Source: Phallusia mammillata
Taxonomy: Eukaryota; Chordata; Ascidiacea; Phlebobranchia; Ascidiidae
DNA: 64,000 bases
NCBI GenBank assembly: GCA_003260075.1
Contig: QLIY01000050.1
Span: 165,525 to 229,524 of the forward strand
Direction: 5' to 3'
Part shown: positions 24,293-35,250 of the stretch, piece after piece
How the letters are laid out: every line of letters begins with the position of its first letter
Numbering within the stretch: position 1 is the stretch's first letter
Notes under the pieces: model-generated
Database searches by the model: none
The model's input: the letters and a program-made list of their open reading frames with translations, nothing else
Told to the model about the DNA's origin: nothing
Program-made: the position numbers and the translations under genes

Positions 24293-27200
24293 GCTAGACA
24301 AATTATGTGGCGAGTTTATTTTGAATTTATAAACCATTTTAATTGTGAAATGGTCTGTGTATAGTGTATTAAAAAATCACGAGTCATCAGAGACTTAGTA
24401 CAAGAGATAGAGACAACAATCACATATAATAACAGACTGAAAACTTTGACAAGTCTGAAGTCATCCACCGTTTTTTATGTCTGTTTATTTTATACTTATC
24501 AGTATTCCAGTTTTGCATTCTTTGTTAAATTTGTATGTCCTGAAATCGTCACACTTTGGTCTTTTCCAGGTCAAATCGTTGTAAGTATAGAGAGTCGGGA
24601 TCAGGATGAAAGAACTTCATCAAACCTTGTGATCGATGCAAGCTCCATCCTTCCTCCTCCCAACGAAAACGATCTTCCGGAGGGATGGGAGGCCAGAAGA
24701 ACGAACGGGAGAATACAATATGTCAACCATTATGCAAGGTAAGACAATTACAACTGAAGATCAATGGAATTAAACGTTATAAATGAGTTTGAAAGGTACA
24801 TTGGTTCAACGGTTCAACGGTATATTTTTCAAGGGTGCTTTAATTAAGTCAAGTTAAATGCATGGCGAATACTGCTGAACAATGTGGGGCTTTGATGGGT
24901 CTTTAAAGGGTCTGTAAGGTAAAAGCCCAGTGCTGTGGACTACATAGATGCGAATAGTTATTTCAGGGGGGGGGGTATGGCGAATACTGCTGAACAATGT
25001 GGGGCTTTGATTGGTCTTTAAAGGGTCTGTAAGGGTAAAAGCCCAGTGCTGTGGACTACATAGATGCGAATAGTTATTTCAGCTGCGCAGTTTTAAAACA
25101 AATTGAAATTCTTTTCTACTTGAATAAGGAAACTGAATCTTCACAGAACGACACAGTGGGAACGACCGAGCCAGCCTAGTGGGCGGCGCAACCGTCGACC
25201 GCTAAGCACCATAACCCCTCAAGAAACGTCAAGTCAGCGGCGGGGGGGGGGAGCGGACAGCAAGCTCAAGTACGCCCACCGGAGGGCGCCATCAACAACA
25301 GCCAGCTTCCACACCTCCGCCAAGACTTAACGACGACCCTTCTCGCCACGAAAGCTTCATGACTCGAAATCAATTGCACGGGACACCTTTACCTGAAGGA
25401 TACGAGCAACGGACAACTCCGCAGGGCCAGGTGTATTTCCTACACACACAGACTGGAGTTTCGTCCTGGCATGACCCCAGGGTACCCCGGAACATGACCG
25501 ATATTAACCCTGAGGACCTCGGCCCGCTCCCTGACGGTTGGGAGTCGCGATCGTCGGCCACCGGGCGGTTATATTACGTTGACCATTCGAGTAGAACAAG
25601 GGGGGGGGGGGGGGGGGGGGCAGACCCAAGGTTGGGAAGATATATGGGACAGTTACAGAACAGGGAGCAAAGTAATGGTAAGTAAACTAAGTGACGTTTT
25701 TGTAAAATATAAGTTCCTTTCTGTTTTTTGTTCTTTTTTGAGGGTTTGGCGTTAGGAGCGAAATGTAGGTTCTACAAGTTTACCGTGATTTTGTTGAAAT
25801 TAGTAGTTACATTACTTTAGTGTTTTGTTCAACTCTTCGTCAGTTGGATATTTTCTGTGCTTTTATTTTCTGTCTCAAACAATGTACAATATGTTGTCCT
25901 TTATCTGAAGTTGTTTGTTGGCTATACAATAAACTTTAGTAGAAAATATTTACATTACAACTGACGGAAATGTTTCAGTTCTGTTCGTATCGATGTGAAA
26001 AATAACAATTGCGTTCTGCATCCAGGTGAACCCCCAGCTCCAAGCGAGCCCCCGCACCACCATCTACCCCGTTACAAACGCGACCTCGTCCATAAACTCA
26101 AGATTTTAAGAACAGAACTTCAATCACAACAACCTCAAACCGGTCACTGTCGTCTTGAAATAAAGAGATCTGAGGCCTTCGAACAATCCTACAGGTATGG
26201 ATAGTTTGTTGTTTGTTATTTAGCAAGCCAGGGTTCTTTAAATTGCTGTCCACGTTTTGGGGGCATTGTGAGCAAATATGCACGACGGTTTCAAATATTT
26301 TCCTGAAGTTGGAGGTAGCCAAAGTTGATAGCGAAGCCAGAGTTGCAAACCGAATCGTTTATTAAAAGCCCGTTTGGCTCGAAGTTTGATTTACATGCCT
26401 ACAAGAAAGCCTACAAAACGCTGTACAGAAACAGGCCTACAAAAAGACATACACTATGAATAGCCAATAGACAATGCCCCAAATACGACGTTTTAGGGCT
26501 GTTTGACATTAGGTTAAGTACAGCAACTGGCTAATTAGCTGAATTATGGTAAAAAATTACTGACACACAGTGTGAAATCAGGCCTAAATCAAGCCCGTTT
26601 GTTAAAAATCACCGAACCTGGCCCGAAAAGCCTGACCCGACTTACAACTCTGAGCAAGTTAAGAAAAATATGCTACTGTTTAAATATTTTAGATCGCTTT
26701 CCAGGATAAGTATGCTTTAATACACGGCGCTTGTTGCTACGATGTCGGATCTTTACGTGTACTGAGTCAACGTATTGGTATTACATTTGCGTATAAGCCA
26801 ACATATACTCACACAATACAGCTTGTTTAAAGACAACGATCTTATTGATCTGGCATACTCATGCTAATTTCCATTATAATTGTATCAACAAAGCCAGCAA
26901 TTACGTTCATTTGCCTGTGTGCCTTTCAAAGGCCTCTTGGAATATACCATGGGATCGTGTCATTATACCAATTAGTTATTTGATGCCTACTGGGAAATGG
27001 TTGAATTAAAACGGCAATGATGTAATATTGGCAATTTGGCGAGCAACGCCGCATCAATGCCCCGGGCTTATTAACAAACGCTAGATTAGGTAATTACTGG
27101 GAACAAATAGCGGTCGTACTCTAGTCTAAGTCATATTTGCATTTACAAAAAAAACTATGCCTAAAATCGTTAGACGGGATAAAGATTTATACTTGTTGTT

Positions 27201-30200
27201 ACATGACCAGTTACCACCGTCCCCTATAATTTTCCTTTATGAAAACCATCGAAAAATGATTAAAAACCATGATAACACTTTCTGCAGATCAATTTGCGAC
27301 TGATGGACGTTTGTAATGCTTTGTCAAAAACGTTTTTAAATGACTCCCCTTTAATGTTGTACATCTTGGCCAATAAATTTTCACCTAAAAATGCAACGGT
27401 CAGCAAATTTTTGTGAATTCCACTCAATTTGCAATTGTCAGAACATAACAATTGTTGTTCCCAACCTTACAGAGCCACAAGGCAGGGTATGATCAATAAG
27501 TAATACGCGTCTAAAAATAACAAGCAGACAATTATAACTTGCTCGAAATATCCCAATTAATCCGACTATTAAGCGTCAAGCAGTATATCCCGACAAGTAT
27601 ATGAAAATTTACTTCATGTTGCCGTTTAAAAAAACATGGCTAATATTTGCAAAACAGGAAAAATTTGTTGTGTATTTGTTTTTTATAAAATACGTTTTTT
27701 CGTTAGTCTTATCATGAAGATGAAGCCAAAGGATTTGACGAAACGTCTCATGGTGAAATTCTCGGGCGAGGACGGACTTGATTACGGAGGACTGGCTCGT
27801 GAATGGCTTTACATTCTCTCACACGAAATGTTCAACCCGTACTACGGCCTTTTCCAGGTTTGTATAACAGACTCAACATGTACAAAAAGCATTGTACGCG
27901 TATCCCAAATATTATATCCCCGCCGATATGTACTCAAAATCACACGATTTTTTTCTCTGCGTTGTTTTGAATCTGAAAATCGTAACCTTAAATGATAACA
28001 AATTTTCTCTTACAAATTACAAATTTTTTACAAATTTCATGTAAAATACTAAATGAATTAGGCACCCGAATAGAAAATTAAATAAAGTACATATTAATGG
28101 AAGAAAAATGTAAAATGTAATATGATTAGTGAATGATTTTTGGTATACGTGTAAAACCAATATCAGTAATGTCACCTTTTAACAATAAATACGGTTTGTT
28201 CAGTATTCCCGTGAAGATATTTACACACTTCAAATTAACCCCGATTCCCACGTGAATCCCGACCATCTTTCCTATTTCCACTTCGTTGGTCGCATCCTGG
28301 GCATGGCAGTCTACCACGGTCACTACATCGATGGTGGATTCACGATGTTACTTTACAAACAGTTGCTCGGGAAACCGATATCGTTAGAAGACATGGAAGA
28401 GGTAAATGTTGACCAAGTAGATTTTCCTACCAGCTCATTTTTGCAACTTTCCATCCGTTAAAAGTGTACAAAAAATATTTCTTAAATTGTCAATGGGGAG
28501 TTATAAACTTGCTGATTCGGTAGTTTTGTGCGTTTCAATTCCTTGCGCCCAATTTGATTTTTTTCCCGATATCGCAATCCTCTGTTGTCGCCCATTTAAT
28601 AAAACGGCAATGACCTGTGTTTCTGCTAACGTTGCTTTTTATGTGTTTAAAAATGTTTGAATCTAGTAATGATCTTTTAAAGAAACCAAAAATTGCGCAA
28701 ATAATAAACTTAATTAGCTAAAAAAATACCAGTTTTTCTGTTACAATTTTAACACCACGTAATGTCACACTAATGACGTCATAATTCCGCAGACAAAATG
28801 CTCGTTCCAAAATGCTTAAATTTGACACATAATAATTTACGCATTTGTGTTTAGGTTGATCCGGACCTTTACAAGTCGATGCGTTGGATTCTGGAGAATG
28901 ATATCACCGATGTACTCGATCACACCTTCTGTGTGGAGCACGACTCGTTCGGGGAGAGAGTGACGCACGAATTAAAGCCCAACGGTTTGGATATTTTGGT
29001 CACCGAAGCTAACAAGAGAGAATATGTGAAACTTTACGTCAAGTGGAGATTCCTGCGAGGCATTGAAGCGCAGTTTCTGTCGCTGTCCAAGGTAAATTGA
29101 ATTGGCTTATGTATGCGATATTTGTAACAGATCGTTTAGGGATGGAATTCTATAAATGTGTTGTATAAATTTCATTAAAATTAATGTTAAAATGTTGCAA
29201 AACGAAATCTTTTTTGGTGCAGAAAAGTTATTACTTAAATCATGCAACACGAATAGGTTGTGGTTCTCGGACATGTTAAGCTGGTACTAGACTAGCGAAA
29301 TGATTATTTTTTCGCTGCACGCATTATAGGCTAAAAGTAAATGACAATTTGAAACTGTGATTTTATGAGTGAGACTACATTGGGTGTTAACTATGATTAA
29401 GGGGGGGGGGTGTACTAGACTAGCGAAATGATTATTTTTTCGCTGCACGCATTGTAGGCTAAAAGTAAATGACAATTTGTAACTGTGATTTTATGAGTGA
29501 GACTACATTGGGTGTTAACTATGATTAACTCGAACGCCAATCATTGTCATAAACACCCACATTTTGCCATCAAGCTCTAAAACACAAATGACTCATTCGC
29601 TTCACACTGTTTAAGAATCACTGTTGTCAATTCTGCAAAAATTTCCTGTTAGCAACGGCACTTTGCCCTTGCAATTGCGATACACCACTTAAACATACTG
29701 TATAGATACCTTTGGTTTCATACCGGGAAATTACTATTAAAGGCAACTTAAAAATATCACACTGTACTGCACATATATTTTATTTGTATGTTAAATTTTC
29801 ATCGACGTCACTTTCTTTACTTAGGGTTTCTACGAGTTAATTCCGAAGCATCTCCTGGGGGGGGGGCCACAAATGACTCATTCACTTCACACTGTTTAAG
29901 AATCACTGTTGTCAATTCTGCAAAGATTTCCTTTTAACAACGGCACTTTGCCCTTGCAATTGCGATACACCACTTAAACATACTGTACAGATACCTTTGG
30001 TTTCATACCGGGAAATTACTATTAAAGGCAACTTAAAAATATCCCACTGTACTGTATTTGTATGTTAAATTTTCATCGACGCCACTTTCTTTACTTAGGG
30101 TTTCTACGAGTTAATTCCGAAGCATCTCCTTCGACCGTTTGACGAGCGAGAGTTGGAGCTGATAATTGGAGGACTCGGGAAGATCGATGTTGATGATTGG

Positions 30201-31569
30201 AAGAAAAACACCAAGTTGAAACACTGCAATCCCGACTCCAACATCGTCAAGTGGTTCTGGCAAGCTATCGACAGTTTCGACGAAGAAAAAAGGGCAAGGT
30301 AAAATTTAAATCAAAACTTTGAAAATGTAATACTACTGTACGCAAAACATTCCTATATTATGCTTTTAACTATTGTTACCTACAATTTATTAGGGGGGGG
30401 GGCCACTGTACTGCATATGTATGTTAAATTTTCATCGACGCCACTTTCTTTACTTAGGGTTTCTACGAGTTAATTCCGAAGCATCTCCTTCGGCCGTTTG
30501 ACGAGCGAGAGTTGGAGCTGATAATTGGAGGACTCGGGAAGATCGATGTTGATGATTGGAAGAAAAACACCAAGTTGAAACACTGCAATCCCGACTCCAA
30601 CATCGTCAAGTGGTTCTGGCAAGCTATCGACAGTTTCGACGAAGAAAAAAGGGCAAGGTAAAATTTAAATCAAAACTTTGTTAAATGTAATACTACTGTA
30701 CGCTAAACATTCCTATATTATGCTTTTAACTATTGTTACCTACAATTTATTACCAAATTCTTGGTGTAAAATACCTATTCCAAAAGCCTAAACTTTTATA
30801 GATGTAGGCCTACCTTTAACAGTACGATTTCAAAAGGCTTAGTTAAATATGATTTTAACGCTGTTTATCTTTAAAAAATAATCGTAAGATTTTGATATTC
30901 ACAGGGTGTTGCAATTTGTTACCGGTTCGTCACGCGTCCCACTTCAAGGCTTCAAAGCCCTACAAGGTTCCACCGGCACACAAGGTCCACGACTCTTCAC
31001 AATTCAGTATGTCGACAATAGAACAGATTGCCTACCGAAAGCACACACTTGGTAAGTAACGCATGAATTCTCAAAATTACTAATTCTTAATCGACAGACC
31101 TGTATTATAAGTTGCAGATTCCTCACTGTAAAAACATGTTTGGCAAATTAGACCCGTCTGTTATTTTCGACAATTATAAGTAATTAAGGTTTATTTAAAA
31201 CCCGCATTGAAAGTACTTATCTAAGTAGTTTGTTTCATTAAACTGCTACGGGCAATTGAAGAAACTTTGACTTAGATAGCAATGTCACATGACGAATGAC
31301 TTGCGATAAAATGCAATAACCACATACACGTTTTTTGGCAGTTCTGATTTTAATCAAATTGATGCTAAAAGATTGTGTTTTGGTAAATTGCTCTACTCCT
31401 TGCTTGCTACCTTTATGTGATAATACGTTCAATAAATGTACATTCAATTTACCTGGTCTTTTTTAACAGTTTCAATCGCATCGACTTGCCACCTTACGAA
31501 ACCTTCGAGAAACTTCTTGACAAACTCACATGTGCGGTTGAGAACACATGCGGCTTCTTTACCGAGTGA
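3101..31569 (+). CDS. SMURF: SMURF-type HECT E3 ubiquitin ligase
   Basis: Thirteen coding exons: 3101-3155, 21742-21780, 22275-22383, 23951-24138, 24570-24738, 25147-25677, 26026-26194, 27707-27857, 28204-28401, 28855-29091, one copy of 30099-30298/30458-30657, 30905-31051, 31470-31569. All phases agree; the protein is about 758 aa, close to human SMURF1/2. Domains: C2 (about 12-140), WW1 (163-195, GWEARR to TTQWERP), WW2 (261-293, YFLHTQTG), WW3 (305-340), HECT (about 385-758). The catalytic cysteine (726, in KAHTCFNR) lies 32 residues from the C terminus as in human SMURFs, and its codon is split by the last intron (TG|T). Three WW domains match the SMURF2 layout. In known SMURFs, C2 binds membranes and restrains HECT, and the enzyme ubiquitylates SMADs, TGF-beta/BMP receptors and RhoA. 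Gap runs break exon 6 twice (25242-25251, 25600-25620): removing 25241-25256 restores frame; the second removes the WW3 TTQF-like segment. Confidence 0.95.
3901..3910. other. Assembly gap placeholder (G10)
   Basis: The G run is flanked by two near-identical copies, 3805-3900 and 3911-4016; the right copy has a 13-bp extra stretch (TTTATAGATCGAC-like), as between haplotypes. Confidence 0.88.
4220..4230. other. Assembly gap placeholder (G run)
   Basis: Separates copies 4069-4219 and 4231-4381 of the same 151-bp sequence, including a CAG/CAA microsatellite that differs by one substitution. Confidence 0.9.
4600..5060. promoter_or_regulatory. CpG-dense block at the edge of the CpG-poor domain
   Basis: A sharp change to GC- and CpG-rich sequence occurs near 4600. 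By hand count there are about 47 CpG in 4681-5280 against 1 in 1861-2460. It contains an ATRCACGTGA-like E-box context (GTCACGTGAC near 4872). It could be an unmethylated regulatory block inside SMURF intron 1; no TSS can be shown. Confidence 0.3.
4946..5016. mobile_element. Minimal hAT element, family A (71 bp)
   Basis: The termini CAGAGTTGCAAG and CTTGCAACTCTG are perfect 12-bp inverted repeats. Identical 8-bp target duplications TGCCATTA lie at 4938-4945 and 5017-5024. The interior is GGCCCG-rich. It is an internally deleted relative of the 384-bp copy at 44505-44888. Confidence 0.92.
10339..10640. repeat. Diverged tandem duplication in SMURF intron
   Basis: The stretch starting GATTATGAACGCTATGTAGG (10397) is repeated in diverged form from about 10538 (ATTATGGGCGCTGTGTAG), with matching order of later words (TTCGACGTGTTTAATG versus TTTGACATGTCGAATG). 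A third, weaker copy may lie near 11264. This is separate from the near-identical contig overlap around 10387. Confidence 0.45.
10387..10396. other. Assembly gap placeholder (G10)
   Basis: Flanked by copies 10339-10386 and 10399-10446. Confidence 0.88.
11029..11038. other. Assembly gap placeholder (G10)
   Basis: Flanked by copies of about 125 bp, 10904-11028 and 11039-11164, both ending GAAATTTGAAGCTT. Confidence 0.88.
16450..16492 (+). CDS. SMURF: Candidate alternative first coding exon of SMURF
   Basis: It codes [14 protein letters not shown] plus one base, then a strong GTAAGC donor. The phase (1) is identical to the exon 1 donor at 3155, so it splices in frame to 21742. The encoded end, KVKKLRVT, parallels IIKLRLT of the upstream exon at exactly the position where the first C2 beta strand must continue (VFCAKN). 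A good 3' splice site, TTTTTTCTCTTATAG (ending at 16295), lies upstream, giving a 154-nt leader. It would make a SMURF with a different 14-residue N terminus from an internal promoter. Not confirmed by transcript data. Confidence 0.6.
17651..17666 (+). other. Exact Ciona spliced-leader 16-mer (not an SL RNA gene)
   Basis: ATTCTATTTGAATAAG matches the published 16-nt Ciona intestinalis SL sequence as I recall it. In an SL RNA gene it would be followed by a GT donor; here GAACTG follows, so this is not a functional SL donor gene. It could be the 5' end of a retroposed trans-spliced mRNA, an SL RNA pseudogene, or chance. No poly-A tail or target duplication was found downstream. Confidence 0.5.
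18131..18146. other. Assembly gap placeholder (G16)
   Basis: A G run without an obvious flanking duplication; the right flank is the first copy of the pair around 18364. Confidence 0.7.
18364..18373. other. Assembly gap placeholder (G10)
   Basis: Separates two copies of about 220 bp, 18147-18363 and 18374-18597, with scattered substitutions. Confidence 0.9.
19159..19252. repeat. 47-bp tandem duplication
   Basis: Two adjacent copies (19159-19205 and 19206-19252) of an AT-rich unit starting GATTTTTTGTTT and ending TTTTTGTACACTTTA, differing at only a few positions. It lies inside SMURF intron 1. Confidence 0.85.
19859..19868. other. Assembly gap placeholder (G10)
   Basis: Flanked by 19774-19858 and 19869-19937; the left copy has a 13-bp extra segment. 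Confidence 0.88.
22875..22884. other. Assembly gap placeholder (G10)
   Basis: Flanked by 82-bp copies 22793-22874 and 22885-22966 in a SMURF intron. Confidence 0.9.
24214..24291. other. Assembly gap placeholder (long G run)
   Basis: 78 G directly after an A-rich stretch in a SMURF intron. No flanking duplication: a true gap of unknown size. Confidence 0.85.
24966..24975. other. Assembly gap placeholder (G10)
   Basis: Flanked by copies 24862-24965 and 24977-25082 in a SMURF intron. Confidence 0.9.
25242..25251. other. Assembly gap placeholder inside SMURF exon 6
   Basis: AGCGG occurs on both sides. Collapsing 25241-25256 joins CAGCGG to ACAGCAAGC and restores the reading frame from WW1 to WW2. 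Confidence 0.85.
25600..25620. other. Gap placeholder inside the SMURF WW3 domain
   Basis: 21 G between HSSRTR and ADPRL, where SMURFs have TTQFT. The run keeps the frame but encodes a false glycine stretch in place of the second WW aromatic region. Confidence 0.88.
26338..26652. mobile_element. hAT element, family A (315 bp), in SMURF intron
   Basis: Left end CAGAGTTGCAAAC, right end CGACTTACAACTCTG, with the family's CCCGAAAAGCC words near the right end. The target duplication is decayed (AGCGAAGC versus AGCAAGTT), suggesting an older insertion than the copies at 4946 and 44505. Confidence 0.75.
29401..29410. other. Assembly gap placeholder (G10)
   Basis: Flanked by copies 29284-29400 and 29412-29528. 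Confidence 0.9.
29857..29866. other. Gap placeholder cutting a SMURF exon copy
   Basis: It ends the partial exon copy 29825-29856. Flanking copies of about 270 bp start at 29583 and 29868. Confidence 0.92.
30393..30402. other. Gap placeholder between two copies of a SMURF exon
   Basis: Flanked by about 350-bp copies, 30044-30392 and 30403-30752, each with the full 200-nt HECT exon. Confidence 0.93.
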
Positions 31570-32152
31570 AAAACACAACTTTCGAGACCGGGAAATCCCT
31601 CTAATCCAAGGCCTATTCGGAACTGGGCGAAGAGAAACGAACCTCCATGTTGTGGTTGATGAGAGTTCTTCAAGATACTGAAATGGCGGTTTGCGAAAAA
31701 ACAACGTTTGAATTCGATTTGATTGTTGTCTATTTATATTCTTTGTGTTTCACTTTTTTGTATTTCTAGCTTTTGCGGCAATCGTTTCATGGCGCGCTGT
31801 AGCAAAATTCAAAGTGGCAATGTGGGAAACTTTTTTCTTGTTTTTCAAAACAATCTGCGTTCTAATCCCAGCATTGAAACGGATTTGCATTATGCAGTCC
31901 TATTAATTTCGCATATTTTACAATTTGTTCAAAAGCCGAAGAAGCGTTGATCGTTTCCGGTGCATGTAAAATATTGCTTTGCTCTCTGTGGCGCCCCCTA
32001 GCCGCTGCCGATTTCTGTCTCGATCTACCTCAACGTGCTGTACATAAGCCCCGCGAACAGAGTTGTGGCTACTTCGTACACTTGCTACCTATTTTCTGCT
32101 ACTTCTCAACTCAACGTGGCTCGAAAAGTTCAGTCTGCACTTCGACGCGGCC

Positions 32153-32195
32153 TGACGTCATCAACACGTGACGTCACAAGCCGCTTGGGCACGTG
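32153..32195. promoter_or_regulatory. Cluster of CRE and E-box palindromes
   Basis: TGACGTCA occurs at 32153-32160 and 32169-32176, the second overlapping CACGTG, with a further CACGTG at 32190-32195. TGACGTCA is the CREB/ATF site and CACGTG the bHLH-Zip site. It lies about 600 bp after the SMURF stop. Function is inferred only from the motifs. Confidence 0.4.
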
Positions 32196-32931
32196 ACACG
32201 ACGTTGTTCTACTATCAGCACCATTAAGTCGTTGTGTCATCTCTTTATAATACGTCATCGAATTCATATAGGCATATTTCGTAGCAAAACTTATATTTCA
32301 ACTGAATTCTTTTTAAAACAGTCACTTTTACTTGTGAAAATCACTAAATTTCTGGTGCTTACATGTGTAATACCTTTATTGTCGCTTTCTTTTATGGAAC
32401 CAAAAAATCGCCTTCATCTGTATTTTGCATTTTTTTCAAATTCGCCGACGAAATAATTCCTCAGCATACGTGAAAATCAGCATGAAATTTTGCATACAGT
32501 ACTGTTGTTGTGCACCTCAGTAATTTTGCGCCTATGCTTGGAGGTTAATTGGTCACTTTACGGCAAATTCGAAAAATCTTAGTTTGTGACCACATTATAC
32601 CATCAGTGGCCACATAACGATAATTTTGAAAATATAACTGCTATTTATGTGAACGGCTATTGAATTTTTTAGATATCGTTTTGCGGAAAAAGACTATCTC
32701 TGATCAAATGCGGAGAACATAATTTTGGCGGTAAAATTAAACTATTAAACCATTTTTGTTTTTGACACCCACTTACTTTATTTTTTCGATTTTTATTTAC
32801 AATCAACTGTCGTATGCTTGTGTCTTGTGTGTGTCAGTGTTACAGTGTTGTACATACGAGAGTATAAGTTTATTATGGGGCTGCCATCGTATGCGTCGCC
32901 CCTTTCTCTCTTTCTCTCCCCCTCTGAACGA

Positions 32932-32937
32932 AATAAA
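32932..32937 (+). terminator. Candidate SMURF poly-A signal
   Basis: AATAAA, 1.36 kb after the SMURF stop codon and just before the CpG-rich intergenic stretch. I noticed no earlier AATAAA after the stop, though an ATTAAA variant occurs near 32736. Confidence 0.4.
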
Positions 32938-33030
32938 ATCATTCAAAACATGCTTTATAGTTTGATGATATAGTTTAAGAGAAGAAGTTGGCCAGTTGCT
33001 TACAGTGCCAAGTATAGAAGGCTACATTTT

Positions 33031-33040
33031 GGGGGGGGGG
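33031..33040. other. Assembly gap placeholder (G10)
   Basis: Flanked by identical 48-bp copies 32983-33030 and 33044-33091. Confidence 0.9.
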
Positions 33041-33589
33041 CAGAGAAGTTGGCCAGTTGCTTACAGTGCCAAGTATAGAAGGCTACATTTTATAAACTTG
33101 ATTTACATCTTAATATTTCAAAAAGTTTACTTTGTGTTGGTAATTAATGTTTTTGTACAATGTCCACTATTTGTCACGATTTTCGATTTTTTGTTGTTAT
33201 TTTGTTTCTTGCATATTAGGTACACTTGGTAATTCAGTCTTGTCAGCATTAAAAGCAAATGACGCGCATTGAATTTTCTGTTTAGTTTAGATTTAGACGC
33301 TGAAAATTATTTCTTTGTTTCACACTTATTATGACGCAACTATAAAGAAACGGATATTGATGGCCGGGCACACACACCACAAACCGAGACAACAACCTCA
33401 CATTGTGTGTTAACCTGCACGTCGCCAGTTTGCTTCTTTCATTCTTGACGTTTCATGCTATAGACGTGGTTAATTGTAGCTGCTAGAAGCGGGTTTTCTT
33501 ATGTTATTGCAATGCAATTATCATTTTCGACTTTGTGTTCTGAATAATCATCAAAGAAAGTGTAATCAAACCATTTGGTAATTTCAAAA

Positions 33590-33653
33590 ACTGAGCCGCA
33601 CCAGAGCGACCAAAGAGCCGCATGCCGCTACGGAGCCGCGGGTTGGCGACCCT

Positions 33654-33654
<1 letters not shown>
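33590..33654. mobile_element. hAT-like terminal fragment cut by a gap
   Basis: On the minus strand it begins CAGGGTCGCCAACCCGCGG and continues with GCGGCTC words typical of hAT-type termini. The outer flank, where the target duplication should be, is replaced by the G run at 33654-33716. The left end was not found. Confidence 0.5.

Positions 33655-33716
<62 letters not shown>
33654..33716. other. Assembly gap placeholder (long G run)
   Basis: 63 G (the first is part of the hAT end CCCTG). No flanking duplication: a true gap at a repeat. Confidence 0.85.
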
Positions 33717-33719
<3 letters not shown>

Positions 33720-35250
33720 AGACAAATAAAGACTATAATGGAAGCAATAATGGAAGACATGCTGACGTTATCTTTATGTATAACAAACAATTTGAATAAT
33801 TTGGTATTATGCAGCGACTTACCCGGTTTACGATACGGTCTGACACAAACGTTCGATAGATCATCCCAACATGGCCACTTTGAACACTTGATACAAGACT
33901 GATGGAATTAGTTGCTAAAGATTCTCGCCGCTGTGTTTTGCACCAACAAGATAATTCAGAGCTTTTCGAAGGCCATCACTAACCAATATGTGTCAAACTC
34001 CGTAACGCTACTTCAATTAGCATCTTTTCCTCGACCATCTTCATATTCTTAAGTATGACCTATGACAGGATGAGCACTTCTCAAGTACCCCTTGCTTCTG
34101 AGACACCTATGGTTACCGAATGCACTTTAAAAACAACTTTTTGATACATTTACTGGTTGGAGTTCGTCCTAGTTCTCGACTTGGCTGCTTTTGATGCGTG
34201 GAGCTGTGAATTTTTATTTCGAGACACTGTAAAAGTTTTGATTATAAATGAGCTCATTCGATGTCGCTTTTTAGGTTATATAATCAAACTCCGGAATCTA
34301 AAGCTATGGCTGTAGCACATTGGCTTGCCTTGTCGCCAACTTTTTTTCAGTTGTTTGTAAAGTTCCAAAAATCGCCATAAAGTCATCCGTTTTATTATAA
34401 AACAACGTGGATTTCTATTTTAATACACGTACAAGCTTTTTTCCCATCATCCGTTATTGCTTTGCCATGTTTGCATATTTTGGAATTGGATAGAAAACAA
34501 GTCTTATGATCTGTTTTGCAAGAAATTGAGTTTATACGCATCTTATTGGTTGTTGCAACGTTTGTGCAGTTATTTTGGGATGCGCAAACCGTTTTCAATC
34601 AATAAGCTTACCACGTCATAAATTGCATGAACACTGATTTGTCAGGGTTAAGTCGTAAGTTCGCAACTAGAAATAAATAATATATTGTCCAAAATACCTT
34701 CATTGACAGTTGACACTGGTCATAAACATGAATATGTCGTTTATAAACTTAAGTTTAGCTTATAAGCTTGGACGCACTGTGTTTAACTACAATATTGTAA
34801 CTGGACGACTGTTTTTGCATGCTTTGTTTCTGTGATGTTAGATATTGTCATAAATAGGATTCAAATTTTAAAGGAAAGGAGTTTTGTTAATTCAATTTAT
34901 TATCAAGTTTTTTTCTGTTCTGTTATTTGCAAATTTACAAATTATGAAGTCAAACCAATATAATTATCTATATTTTAAACTTTGATTGCAATTCATTGCA
35001 TGATTAATTAAGACGAATTTGTTCAGCTGGTTTCTGATATTTTCAACCTTGCGAATGCAGCAGTTTTGTTCTTCAGTCTTCACTAACCAAATCAAGAACC
35101 ATGTATTTTCATATCTGCTTTACCTAACGTATGCTATGTAAAATTGTGCATCGAAGTTTGCACTTCAAATGCATCATATGTTTTTGCAGTTTTCATAGAA
35201 TGCAAATTTGTCTGTCTGTGGAGTTTTGGGTATTTGGTTGACTTATCATC

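Larger units (their letters stand above)
29825..30657 (+). repeat. Artefactual triplication of one SMURF HECT exon
   Basis: The exon starting GGTTTCTACGAG occurs as a 32-nt stub (29825-29856), a full 200-nt copy (30099-30298) and a second full copy (30458-30657). Flanking intron sequence is copied with it and each join is a 10-G run. The copies differ by a few substitutions (CGACCG versus CGGCCG), as two haplotypes would. Using both full copies would shift the frame (200 is not a multiple of 3), so only one belongs in the mRNA. Confidence 0.93.
31570..35189. other. SMURF 3' region and SMURF-GGA intergenic region
   Basis: No further coding exon was seen. The first part is presumably SMURF 3' UTR, with a poly-A signal candidate at 32932. 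It holds a cluster of TGACGTCA/CACGTG sites (32153-32195), two gap placeholders (33031-33040, 33654-33716) and a hAT fragment ending at 33654. The stretch 33.7-35.1 kb is AT-rich with no recognised feature. Confidence 0.55.

Noticed and set aside
23985..24332. Open frames encoding poly-glycine or poly-proline (also at 33504-33790, 41884-42355, 47035-47226)
   Set aside because: They consist of the gap placeholder run translated in different frames; flanks are intron or intergenic.
30099..30657. Genuine tandem exon duplication in the HECT domain
   Set aside because: A G10 join separates the copies, introns are copied too, and two 200-nt exons would break the frame.
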